Assembly: GCF_905147045.1 (NCBI RefSeq)
Contig: NC_065903.1
Coordinates: 5,022,001 to 5,086,000 of the forward strand
DNA length: 64,000 nt
DNA from: Nymphalis io
Taxonomy: Eukaryota > Arthropoda > Insecta > Lepidoptera > Nymphalidae
Reading direction: 5' to 3'
This document shows positions 32,842 to 44,600 of this stretch, piece after piece; position 1 is the stretch's first letter; each line of letters opens with the position of its first letter. Below the pieces are notes generated by a model. That model made no database searches. It was not told the DNA's origin and was given only the letters and a program-made list of their open reading frames with translations. The translations under genes and the position numbers were made by a program.

Positions 32842-33204
32842 ATGAAACATAACAGCTAACTTTTCCTTATGGCCAATGCTTTATTTTTACGCGTAGGTAA
32901 AACTTTGGGCTTATTTGCTTGTAGTTTCCACTAAATTTATTTCGTCATTTTACAATATTGCTTATTGCTTTTTATAGAATATAATATTATTTTCATACCA
33001 ATAGTATATTGTTTTACATAGTTATGTAGGTAAAAGTATCTATTTCATTATAGGAACAGCTTAAAAATGTCATTACTATATTTATAATTGTCCTTAAAAA
33101 TGGGGAGTCGTTTTTACACAACTAAATACAATCGATGATTTTATTTCTACACTAGCAATCGATTACTTCTTTTTGTAAGTGTTATAAATTTATCTTATTT
33201 TTGA
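32842..33204. other. AT-rich spacer
   Basis: Nothing recognised between the inverted repeat and the CpG-rich block at 33.2 kb. Confidence 0.4.
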
Positions 33205-33395
33205 AAGTATCACAACAAAGGTCAGTCGACCTTGGTCGAGTCGGAGGTGAAGTGCGGTTGCAACATTGGTAATCCGAGCCTCGTGTTCCAGATGGGCGAG
33301 CGCGCGCGGCGAGCGAGCGGCCGCGCGGCGTCGGGTGACACGCGTTGCACGACGCTTGCGCCATACATCGGGTTCCCACTCGTAACGTAGGTATC
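33205..33395. other. CpG-rich block of unknown role
   Basis: A sharp GC/CpG island (gcgcgcggcgagcgagcggc near 33300-33320) in AT-rich DNA, just beyond the 3' end of the secreted-protein gene. Frames are open on the minus strand for about 70 codons, but open frames are expected in such composition. It may be an alternative promoter or first exon for the + strand neurabin gene (a GTATCA donor-like site follows at 33390), or an unrelated exon. I cannot choose between these. Confidence 0.35.
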
Positions 33396-33429
33396 AATAG
33401 TAGGTAATATTACAGATATTTTATACAAT

Positions 33430-33435
33430 TTTATT
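33430..33435 (-). terminator. Polyadenylation signal of the secreted Tg1-like gene
   Basis: AATAAA on the minus strand, 78 bases beyond the stop codon at 33514. Confidence 0.5.
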
Positions 33436-33513
33436 TATTATCATGATTAAAAGCCGGTTTTACAAATTTAAATGTGCCTAATTAAACAATGAATAAACAA
33501 CTTTCTTTTTGAT

Positions 33514-36500
33514 TTAATCTTCCCCAGCATTTCGGATACATTCTTCAGGCCAATCCTCCCTATTCTCAATGTGGTAGCCGTCTGAATCGACACAATAAGG
33601 CACATTTCCTGCGTTCTGACTGGGCCGGTAGTTTCCATTTGGCTGACAAACTTCAGCGACAGACATTCCCTTTTCTGGGAAGTATATGTTAGTATCACGC
33701 GCGCAATCTGCAGGAAACATTAAAAAATACTCTGTATATTAAAGTAAATATAAACAATAGTAATTATTGCACAATTTGCAAAAAAATTGATATGTTGGAA
33801 AACAAAAGGTTACAGATTCTTAGGATTTTTATAAAATGTATTTAGATTTTATTTTATATTCGTAAGGCTCTTGTGAAACAAGAAACCGATATGATTTAGC
33901 CGAATTCTACTATATTGCATTATAAATTTTAATATTTGCAAATCTTAATACCATTGCATGAATTTATCAGATACATATATTTACTGTACATACAAACACA
34001 GTTACAGTACAGTTAATATATACGTATACTTTTTTTTGCTATTTACTTTTCATTTACTCCATCGAGTGCTTTAGTTTTAAAACATCTATTGAAATCACGT
34101 TGAGATTTCATCGAATTTTAAATTACATTACATCGATTTTTACATTTTCAAACCTCGTTAGAAGTGAATGTTACGTGGACCTGGCCGTATTATTTTTTAA
34201 GGTTTCATACTCATCATAAAGAACTCTTATAATTTTATCCGTATGTCGCACCCTCATTGCTTCTTCAGTTTTAGACTAATTTGCATAAAATGTTAAGCTA
34301 AGTACATTTTCGTCCATTGTTTAAGTCGAAATTGCTCCTTTTATAAGAGGTTAGTGGGTTAATGTTTTTTTGTGTACATGAATTGTGTGGGTTTCATTTA
34401 TTTTTTATCAAAATTAATTTGCTATAAATCAATCACTTAAATATAAAAAATACACGGGTACGAGTACTTAGTAAATCGTAATTGGATTGATATGTTGAGC
34501 GAAGTTAGATCCATTACCGTGTTATTGTTCGACCTTAACGTCATCACTTCTAAAAAATAATATTTTCACTCTTATCAAAATTCAAGCTTTTTATCTTACA
34601 TATTTTATCACGCTTTTCTTATCGATGAGTATGTGGCTGCGTTACGTATGTAAACAAGTAAACTATGTTTTCCTCGAACTCGTTGAACAGTTATGTTTTG
34701 GTGAGAGATCCAGTATTGCGGCTCCCGCATTCCATCTGAGCGTCAAGCGATTGAATGGAGTACAACATGTCGGGAATAGGGTCACGGTCGCAAACCGGTC
34801 GCTGAGAGTTCGCTCCGCAATGCATGTGCGCTAACGGTACAACCATACATTTCCGCGTGCTTATTAGCATATTTAATATATCAATTCATATCGATTTTAT
34901 ATTAAAAACCAACGTTTTAATATTAAATTTTATCTAAAATATATTTAATATGAAATCATTTCAGTAATTTAAAAGAAATGATAATATTATGTTTAATTCA
35001 ATTGATCTGGTATTTTTTTTTATAAGTTAGGAAGCATAATCCCTTTGTACTTACTGCACGTCATCCCTGTCATTTCACTAACGACGACCTGCCACGAGCC
35101 TAAGATTTTGCCATCTCTACCGGTACAGTAGGCACTGAAAGTAAAATTTTATTAATTCTACGCTCACGCTCTAAAATAAATGCTATAGACTAAAGACAAA
35201 CTAATCTTACATTCCGTTTTGAATCTGATATGGTCCGTAGCTGCCGTCGTAATCACAGAATGTTATGGGATTACCTAAGAAAAAAGTTCCATGTTCCTCT
35301 TGCTCTCTCTTTATGGTAGCCAACGAATACACGATACTTTCGCATCTTCGTAGATAATTCTCACCGACAACTGATGCGCTGTCTAATAAAAAAAAAACAT
35401 TTAAGTTATATATGTAAAAGCTAAGTGAAAAGGTAATAATAAAACTCACATAGAAGACTTTTCAGTGTCCCACCCCATGTCACTAACGCTTCACTGAACG
35501 TGAGAGCGTTCTATTTTAAGCGTATGTATTTGTTCACCCAATGTCATTATGCGACAAACTTTAAGAAGTTCTTATAAATAAAATAATGTTATTTGTTTCC
35601 TAAAATTAGATTCCTTTTGTGTATAAATTTAGTAAAGGCCAAAAAGGATAATTACAACATGGTAGCATAGACATATCGGATTCTGGTAGTGGAGCTACTG
35701 TCGGTTGGCCAGTTTTCGGGTTTGCACACCAGCACATGCCGTCATCACACTGCAACGGTTCGTAATCTCCAGTGCTAGTACAATGCAGTGTCGACATTTT
35801 GTTCCGGGATTTTTCTAATTCATGTCTCCTTCGACTACAAGCTGAAAACAAAAGACCATATAAAACCTCTTTTGGTTGTTTTATAATAAAGTGCTTTAGT
35901 TAATAAGAAGTAAAAGATAATGACGGAAAGAAAGAAGTCATAATGACGTTGTACTTGTAATTGATGTCAGTAGACTAATTAAAGTCAAAATTATTAAAAT
36001 TCTAAAATAAATCGCGTGTATTATAATCTTGGATTAATTCAAATTATACAAGTGTATTTATGTTGTTTTTGGTACAAGTTCGATATTTAAAATGGATATT
36101 ACCTTAGTGGAGTTCTGTACATAAAAATATACATGGTTCATTATAAAAATACTACCACGTTTAATGCAGTGGTAATTATTACTTGTTTAATTTTACATTA
36201 CGAAAACTTACCGCAAGTCATTTCGCTGGCATCCCTTCTCCACATTTGTCCAAATATTCTATTTCCTTCATCATCAGAGCAGAAACACCTGTGTATTGTG
36301 TAAATAGTTGGTGCAGTGAAGCGTTGTTAAGTAAAATTTAAAATTAAATAAGTATACATATAATGATAACTATTTATGAAATTTATCAAGTTTTTCATAG
36401 AATTTTAGACTGAAATCAACTTAATTGATTGGATGAATATTGGTTAATATCTATTTAAATTAATAATAACCTTCCAACAAATAAATCGCCTTTACATTGT

Positions 36501-38061
36501 ACGGGTGCATAGCGTCCATCCGGTAAACAAGTGGACGGGGGTCTACATGATTCTGCAGGAGTCACATCTGTATGAAATTATTATCATGTTAAATATGTTA
36601 TTATATTTATATATATATATATATTAAAGTGTCAACTGCGTAAATATAAATTATATATATATTTTTAAACTAGCATTTATTATATAAAATGTATTAGCAT
36701 ATAAAGTAATAAAACAGATTTTCTCAAAAGTAGTTCGCCTTGCTGAAGTTACATAACATAAGATACATAAGATTAAGACATATTAATATAAAATGAAAAG
36801 GTTAATATTTAGATAGGCCTTACTAGCCTGCCATTACTTATTTTCATATACTCTCAGTATATTAAATTATTTATGTTTACGTGGCCTGAGAAAAGGACTG
36901 CAAGAGTTAACGTTCTTAAGTTTCGAAGTCCTATCTTTGTTACGTATAGAAACTATTTTAACGTCTCGTCACTTGTGATATACAATGTTACGAGTCGTAT
37001 TGTGTAGTTACGTTACTTCTTAAATACTGATACTGCGAACTGTGCCCGCGGCTCGCACGAGTCGAAATGAATTAAGAGTACTATTAAAACTGTCATGAAA
37101 TAAAGCCTAGATATTCATTTTACTTCTGAATAAAATTGCTTTCTAATGGTGAAATAATCATTAAGATAAGTTCTGTTGTGTTACGAGTTCATCGATTTCA
37201 AGTCTTACCTCTTTATAATATTTTTTATTAGATATAAATTATTTTATTTCATCAAATTAGGAATGGGGTCATGAAGTTTTCAAGGAACTTAGGAAAATAT
37301 GCAATAAAAAAATAGTTTTTTAGTCTACAAAATTAAGTTATTTTTACTAGCACTCACTTTCCGCCAACCCGCATTGGAGCAGCGTGGTGGAATAAGCTCT
37401 AAACCTTCTCCTCAAAAAGAGGTGCGGAGGCCTTTAGCCCAGCAGTGGGACATTCACAGGCTGTTACTGTACTAGCACTCACCAATTTTTCTTAATACAT
37501 TATTAGTTTCAAATTGGTACAAGTTTTTTGTTTGCAACAACGTAGCGTAAAAATAAAAAGAGTTGCTTAAATTGCTTATTCCACCACGCTTCTCCAATGC
37601 GGGTTGGTGGAATACACGCGTGGCAAAATTTCATTGAAATTAGACACGCAGGTTTCCTCACGATGTTTTCCTTCACCGTAAAGCACGAGATGAATTGTAA
37701 TCATAAATGGAGCTCATGAAAATTCAGTGGTGCTTGCCCGGGTTTGAACTCATGATCATCGGTTAAGATTCACGCTTTCTTACCACTGGGCCGTTTTCCA
37801 GTAAGTATTATAATTATATTAATTCTTTATTAATAATATAAACTTACCGGTATTATTATTATTATTTCCATCTTCGCTTGCTAATTTGCAACCTGGGCAA
37901 CAACCAAATATATTAAAATTTTGAGTGAGAACTAAGCCAGCCCCGCATTCTGCTTGTGATAGGTCATTCACACAAACTTGGGCCACCTCACACTGAGAAG
38001 CTATTGTGTGATAGACCACACTTATTAAAATTAAGAACAAAGTAATATATAAATGTTTCAT
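33514..38061 (-). CDS. Secreted protein with thyroglobulin type-1-like repeats
   Basis: Seven exons on the minus strand: 38061-37848, 36567-36471, 36288-36212, 35841-35656, 35382-35211, 35134-35055, 33707-33514. Total 1,020 nt, 339 residues. The chosen Met (38061) starts a signal peptide, MKHLYITLFLILISVVYHT, with cleavage likely before QCEVAQVC; an upstream in-frame Met at 38103 would bury it. A first Cys cluster has FGCCPGC. Then come three Tg1-like units: DGRYAPVQC...RCFC; DYEPLQCDDGMCWCANPKTG, the clearest with QC and CWC; and a C-terminal unit with FCDYDGSYGPYQ, CTGRDGKILGSW and YCVDSDGYH. Such proteins are often extracellular and some inhibit papain-like proteases; activity here is not shown. 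Exon ends fall between the Cys modules. Intron 1 contains two SINE fragments. Confidence 0.85.
34600..34860. other. GC-richer block in intron 6 of the Tg1-like gene
   Basis: About 250 bases with balanced composition and a 69-codon plus-strand frame (34625-34834, start MSMWLRYVCKQ), lying in the 1.35 kb intron 35054-33708. There is no clear acceptor or family resemblance. It could be an alternative first exon of the + strand gene or chance. Confidence 0.25.
36602..36624. repeat. (TA)n microsatellite
   Basis: A short TA run in intron 1 of the Tg1-like gene, likely polymorphic. Confidence 0.7.
37358..37469 (+). mobile_element. 5'-truncated SINE tail with 13-bp target duplication
   Basis: The 3' half of the tRNA-SINE family (CCAACCCGCATTGGAGCAG to CCCAGCAGTGGGACATTC) is bounded by perfect copies of TACTAGCACTCAC at 37345-37357 and 37470-37482. 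The duplication shows this fragment inserted as a truncated unit rather than decaying in place. Confidence 0.85.
37577..37797 (-). mobile_element. tRNA-derived SINE, minus strand, 3' truncated
   Basis: On the minus strand it starts with the degraded tRNA-like head (GGCCCAGTGGTAAGAAAGCG, then box B GGGTTTGAACTC on the plus strand near 37740-37751) and continues through the body to the CCAACCCGCATTGGAGAAGC segment. The final cccagcagtgggac tail is missing. It lies 107 bases from the oppositely oriented tail fragment. Confidence 0.75.
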
Positions 38062-38139
38062 ACTGAAACAATTTAATGCATGCATAGCAATGCGATGAAA
38101 CAAAAGTACTGATTTTAGAATTGATTAGTTATTGTATGC

Positions 38140-38171
38140 TTATCGTTAAATGTTATCATCTAAATCTTATC
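38140..38171. promoter_or_regulatory. Cluster of GATA motifs upstream of the Tg1-like gene
   Basis: Three TTATC words (GATAA on the minus strand) at 38140-38144, 38153-38157 and 38167-38171 lie 80-110 bases upstream of the start codon. GATA factors drive gut, fat-body and blood-cell genes in insects, so this fits a secreted protein; function is inferred only. Confidence 0.4.
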
Positions 38172-38669
38172 GTTCATGTTTCATTCTCGATAATTGTAAA
38201 ATATCGACATTAATAATTGCTATATATTAAGTATATTTTCTATCTAGAACGTCAATTTATACCTTTTTATGGTAACAACATTGGCTGTAGCATATTTTTG
38301 TTCTAAAAATATTTAAGATCATTTTGTCTTATTAAAAATAGATAATAGGCAGCGACGTAAGTATGTGATTAAAAATACATATATCTACGTATGTTATTTA
38401 GTAGTTTTATGAGTAAGGCGTTATTATCAGCGCTATCGTTATCTCTGTTATATTTCGCTGCAAACGAGGGAACTAAGACGCGTCGGTCGCACTAGTATCA
38501 AGCGCCGACTACCTGCGACGCTAGCGCTTATCTTATATTATCAGTTTAACATATGAAAACGCGGCCTATTTCTCATATTTGTACGAAGGTGACATGAAGA
38601 TACTTTTCATTTATTCATATTGGATAATTCCTTTTCCAGACTGGATTGAAGCGGCCGTACCGGGCTAGT

Positions 38670-41600
38670 ATGGAGGAGTGCAAGAAACGGGCACAAGGCA
38701 CTAAAGTTTCTAAAATTGCAAATATTTTTCAAGGAATGCCGTCGAGGGAAGACGAAGACATGCGCGGAAGTGATGTGACAGTGGTTCGAACTGAAAGCCA
38801 TTTGGCGAGGTTTAATAATGCTAGAGCTTTATTTGAAAAATTAGGTGAAGAAAATCGTAATTTTCGAATTGAAAAGTCGCCTTCTGCGGCTGCTAGTTTT
38901 GCGGGAACAAGAGGCTTACCGGTCGTACCTTCGCGCTCCCGTTCAAGTTCAGCGGGCTCTGTGAGTCCAACTCGAAACAATGCTACTCCAACATCAACTC
39001 TAGCACCAGCTGTTAATGGCGATCGTTTATCTAATGGTGCTACTCAGCAGCCACTACAGAAACCAGTTAAACCGAGTGTTCTTCCTAAACCTGAGAAGCC
39101 AGATAGAAGGTTTAATAAAGAACTTATTGAAAAACAGAGAAACTGGACTGCCCATTTTAATAAATCACGTCCGACTAGATATGAACAAGAACAAAGATTG
39201 GATTATAAATCAAATGTTGGCTATCAAGATAGAAAGTCGCCAGAAGCTGTAGACAGACATGTTCCGTCACGAGTTTACTCACCACCGCTTTCCCCTGGTG
39301 CCGGTGATTCTCATATAGAGCGTCCTAGCACTCTTCCTTGTGTAGTTAATCGAGGTATACATGTTGCGAAGTCCCCTAGTCCTGTAAAAAATATCGCTCC
39401 TGTATTACCTTCACCTAGATCTAATAATAATATTTCACCCATTATGAGATCGGACAATATATTTTCACCAACAACAAAAAAAGAGTCCTCTAGTTCGCCT
39501 CAAACTCCCCAAAAAATTGAATCGATTGAAAAGAAATCTGTAGACAGATCTTCTATTTCGCTGGAATTCGAAAAAAGAAAAATAGACACAATAGATGAAT
39601 TTGTTTCAAGAACTGAAATTGATTTACAATATCCGAAAGCAACAGAATCCACTAAAGTGGTAACGTCATCTTCAACTACACAGGACGTAAACGTCGATAC
39701 AAGTCCAAAGTATCCTAAAATACCACCAACACCACCGATTCGTGTACCAAAATCACCACCACCACCGATACCTGAGGAAACGAAATTATTAAGTGATACT
39801 TCTATTGCCAATTCTGAAGCTGATGAAACCGAAAGTGTAACGATTGTAGAAATAGGAAATGATGATGTCGACATTTCACAGGATAATATCGAGACACCTT
39901 CGTGTTTACCTTCTTTTATAGAAGAAGTAATTACGAACAATGACTTTAACGATACTGAAACTTCTTTTATAGCAACACCCGATATATGTGATATTTTATT
40001 GAGGTCACCTGCAAGGAGTCAAGAAGAGGACGCTTTTGAATCATTGTGTGGTGAACTGTGTAGTGGTGATTGGAACGAAAAACGTAAACGTCGATCTTCG
40101 ACGCCTGAGTCGCCTGTTCATGCAACTCAAGCTGACGACACGCCCGGTTCTCCCCTTGCGACGCCGATGGCCTCTCCAGTGAATAGCCTACCGTATTCTT
40201 CGTCTCCGGCACCTGCGTCACCATCACAAGGTATGTTGTTACATAAATAGTTTTACTATTAAAACAAAATTAAATTTGGATTCTTCAATTCGAAATAAAA
40301 AGTCGACGTTCAATATATATAATATATTGAAAATAAGTTCTTGCTGTAATTACTGGTCGCATGTAATTTCAAGATTTAAGTTACAAGATAATTGTTTTAT
40401 GTATAACTATCCTTGCCTTGATCATATCAATTCGACTCGCGTAACATGGCAAAAGTTTTTGAGAAAATTACGATGTAAAATATAATATAATTTTGAGTGT
40501 AGGATAATTTACTAAACTTGTTTAAAGTCAATAAGGTTATGTGATATTTGTCCCGAATGTCAATATGACGGATGTCATGAGTCTGTTTCTTTTGTGTTTG
40601 GCCTTCTTCCATCAGCCGCTACTCATCTCTCGTAAATTTTTACTTCCCGTCTGTTGTACTGTGGCTTTTACTGAAAATTCAGTCACTTTTATAGTGTTTT
40701 TATGAAAGGGGTTGTACTTTGCGCAAATTATATTGATAAATGTTCTAATTTTGCGATTTGGTCTATCTATATTGGTTTGAAATGTAATTCCGATGCCCTA
40801 CTTCTGGATTTGAAGTTTAACTAGTATAACTAAAGAACTCGTAAATTCTTAGTATCACTATTAAAATAACTTGCAAAAATAAAACAGTTTACTCGAAAGC
40901 AATTTAAAAAAATAAAACTCATATTGTGGACTTGTGGGATGTAAATTATCTCAAGGAGTTGGTAAAAGTGGGCGTCGATTGACGTACGTTTGGCGGTCTC
41001 GTGCTCGGCGGGTTCAATGTAATATTGAGGAAGTCAAGGTATTTGAGTCGTTGCGAGAGTTGCGAGTCGATCCCGATTTAGATGCTCCGGCGCCGCCGCC
41101 TCCGCCGCGACGACGCAGTAACCCGAGCGACGTCGTCCTGCACGCCCTTCCCTAACCTCTTTACTTCACGTTACCAATTGGAACAATCGTTTTAACAATT
41201 TAATTGACCACTTAAATCTTGCCGCCAATGTGACGTTTGTGACTGTGTTTATGTTATTATCGGCATGTGTTAATCATTTCATTTCAATATTATATAGTTC
41301 GGTGAAAACGATAAAGTGTTGTATGTTTTGAATAATTACTTTTTGATATTGAAGCTTGTGAAAGTGATCGTTGTCTTACTTATGATACAAGCGCAGTAAG
41401 CATATAGTCAAATACATATGACAATTATTATAATTTCTCTTTCGACACAGATAACAATAATCAATTTTCTGTTAAAATACTTAGTTGCTCTCATTTATTT
41501 TTTTATTACCGTCAACTGACACATAACTTTACATTGTATAGAAGAAATATATATTGTAACATCAATAAAGTAATGACAACCTTATTTCACTTTAAGTCAT

Positions 41601-44600
41601 AAAATTCTGATCATTACTTTGTATTTAAAAATAAACGAAAACAGCTGCAGGTCGAACTTTATATTTTCAAAAGTTCGAAAAATGCGATTTAATCTGTATT
41701 ATTAAAATTGGCGTTGAAGCGACGCAAAGTTCATTTTGTTGACGATATTAATAAATACTGTTTATTTTGATTGTAGCCTAGTAGCATTTGGATACTCAGA
41801 AAAATGCCAAATCCTATTTTCGAACGAATATTTAACTATTTTTTTTGTAAATACATTATTTTTTAAATATAATAAGGACATTCAGAATGCGAACTTGGTT
41901 CATTATTGTCTTTTGAAATATTAAGACGTTAAAATGATTGAGTGTTAGAATTGGTGTTTGATTGTGTATTGTGAGTTGGCAAAATACGTCGTTTCGAGTT
42001 AAAAGTGTGTGTGAGTGTGCAAGACGCTGCCGTATCTTCGGGCGGGCGATGGCGTGGCGATGAAGTCGTCACGTGCACACACCCGCGCTCGCACAACATG
42101 CGCCTCTGCGGATGCTGTATCGGTTAGTCAGGGAATCTTTGACATCATATCGATAGTCAGATAATTACTTTACAGTATGAGTGTAGCGATGGCATCAGCT
42201 CAAAACATACATAATATTTGCATTCAGGCTCCTGATAAGTTACAGGACAGTTCTTTGATAAATATGAATCTAAACTCTCGCTACGAATAATGTATTTATC
42301 GAAGCTTAATAACATCATTTCGTTAATGTTTTTTTTAATAACTTTAATTCTGCTTGAATAATGTATGTGTTTTTTATATAATGTTTTTAAATTTTAAATT
42401 AAGAATTCTCACGTTACGATAATTTAAACTGTAATAATTGTTTCGTAAAATAGTACAATTTTTAATTAAACAAAGTGATATAATATATTATGATAAGAAT
42501 AAAAAAATCTTACAGAATATTTTGTTTCAAGCCGTCGGTGAATCGAATTATGGACGATCTTTATCTATTCACTGATATAGGCCGTTGTATGAATGGATCT
42601 TGTTTTGTACAAAACTCTAAGCCTTGCTTGAATCAATCTTGGCACGTCGTCACACCATTCAGTTGACTGAACCTTTATTACAAGCATGTTCTATGCGGTT
42701 CCAACATAATTAATAAACATTGTTTTTTTTACAATACTAGCTGTTTGTTTTGTTATGACATTGTGTTCTGAATGAGTACATTGTATTTATGAGCACAAAA
42801 CCACATTAGATTTTTTAACTGGGTTATGTAGGTAGGTACTGATAATAAAAACATTTTTAAGTAATCATTAAAACTATATAAAAAATATACTCTCATTTAA
42901 CCTGTAATATTTATAGAATCAAAGTTATATTCAAACTTAAAAATTACTTTGAATCTTATATTATTTATTAACTTATGTATGCGCGTTATTGCGTGGGGAG
43001 TTTACATCATTTTGCTCTAAGATGAATGCCAATTTAGGAAAGTTGACTTAATAAATAACAAGCGTCTCCTTTTGTAATGGAATTTAGAAGTCCATATCGT
43101 GTGTTCTCAATTTAAACATTCATAAATAGTCTGCTCGACTCCGTTTTAGTTAAATTAACGTTTAGAATTATACCGTAAACAATGCCTGGCATGACTTAGT
43201 AACTATACCGAAGAATTAAAAACAAACAAAGCGTACGAACGTCGACGTTTATTAATTAGTAAAGTGGAATTGGAACTTCACTAGTTGCCTCAATGAGTTA
43301 AAACGCGTTCCGCTCCACTATATCGTTTTCGAAACTAATTTAACGTTTCACAAGTCACTACGCACGTTTAAAGGCGTTCTTATAACGATGTCAAATTTTC
43401 GCCATCTTTATAAATTCACCATTATATTCTAATTGTAGTCATTTTTATACTGTAACATATACACATATGTATTAATTATAATAAAGGAATATTATGTTAC
43501 TATATTTCGAAATAAAAATTTAAAAAATTATATTTCATTAGTAATCAAGTCAGTTTTTTTTTGTTAAAATGATATTTTCACTATAGTTAAAATGTTCTCA
43601 CCGAGTGAAAGTAACGGATTCGTTTGTCTTCATTTGAATAAATAAAAATAGGCGTGTGAAAAGTTCTTATAACTAATTCTTATATATTCGAATCGGATGT
43701 ATAAACGCTACAGGCGGGGCACCTGTGGTAGAGCCGAAGATAAAATTAACTATATTAACCTATTTTAATTTCACATACATTCAAGTCTGGATGTATTGGC
43801 GTGCTAATGTTCCGAGTACTTACAATGCTATACATGCTATTCAATTTAGTTTTTCAAAGGTGTATATGCCATTTTGGCATTTAGATGGTATATTGGGTTA
43901 ATAAGGATCCTTGGCCTCGTCATATTTTATTTAAATTTTTAAACCGATAACGTATACAATTGATAAGTGATCGATTTTTTTATCGTACCCATTCCTCCGA
44001 CAAGAGTTACTTATATTTACTTATGACGTATATGCAGTTATTTATTGATTTTGACGAAATGTTTCCAAATGTCATATGTATTTATAAAGCAAATTGTATT
44101 TATTTTTGTAATTAGTCAATTTTTGAACAGAATAATTATTTAATTTCTACATTATATATTTATTATAGTTAATATATAGTAAGTAGACGCATATCCTAAA
44201 TTGATATCACACGTGGTTCGCAGTGGGCGGAGATCGCAAGTCATCGGAGACGGAGGATGTGGCGGGTCGCGCTCGATCCCGCGCGTCAAGTGTGTCCGAC
44301 GAGGGTGGATTCAACGAGCCTTCACCGGAGGTGGTGGCGCGGTTAAAGCCTGCCGACTATCGCGACCCGCCACCGCCGCTCACCAGCGACATACGCGACG
44401 CGGAGCGCGCTAAATCCGATCCCGACACGCTCTCTGTGCTGCAGCAGGTAACATATAATTGAGCACACGAATGTTGTGCAATAATAATTTGTTAGACGCT
44501 TAAATAATATTTATTATTGGCACTTTAATATCAATCATACATTTGATTTATTTGCGTTGTTGTACTAAACGTTTTACCAAATGATATTGCACAATAAATA

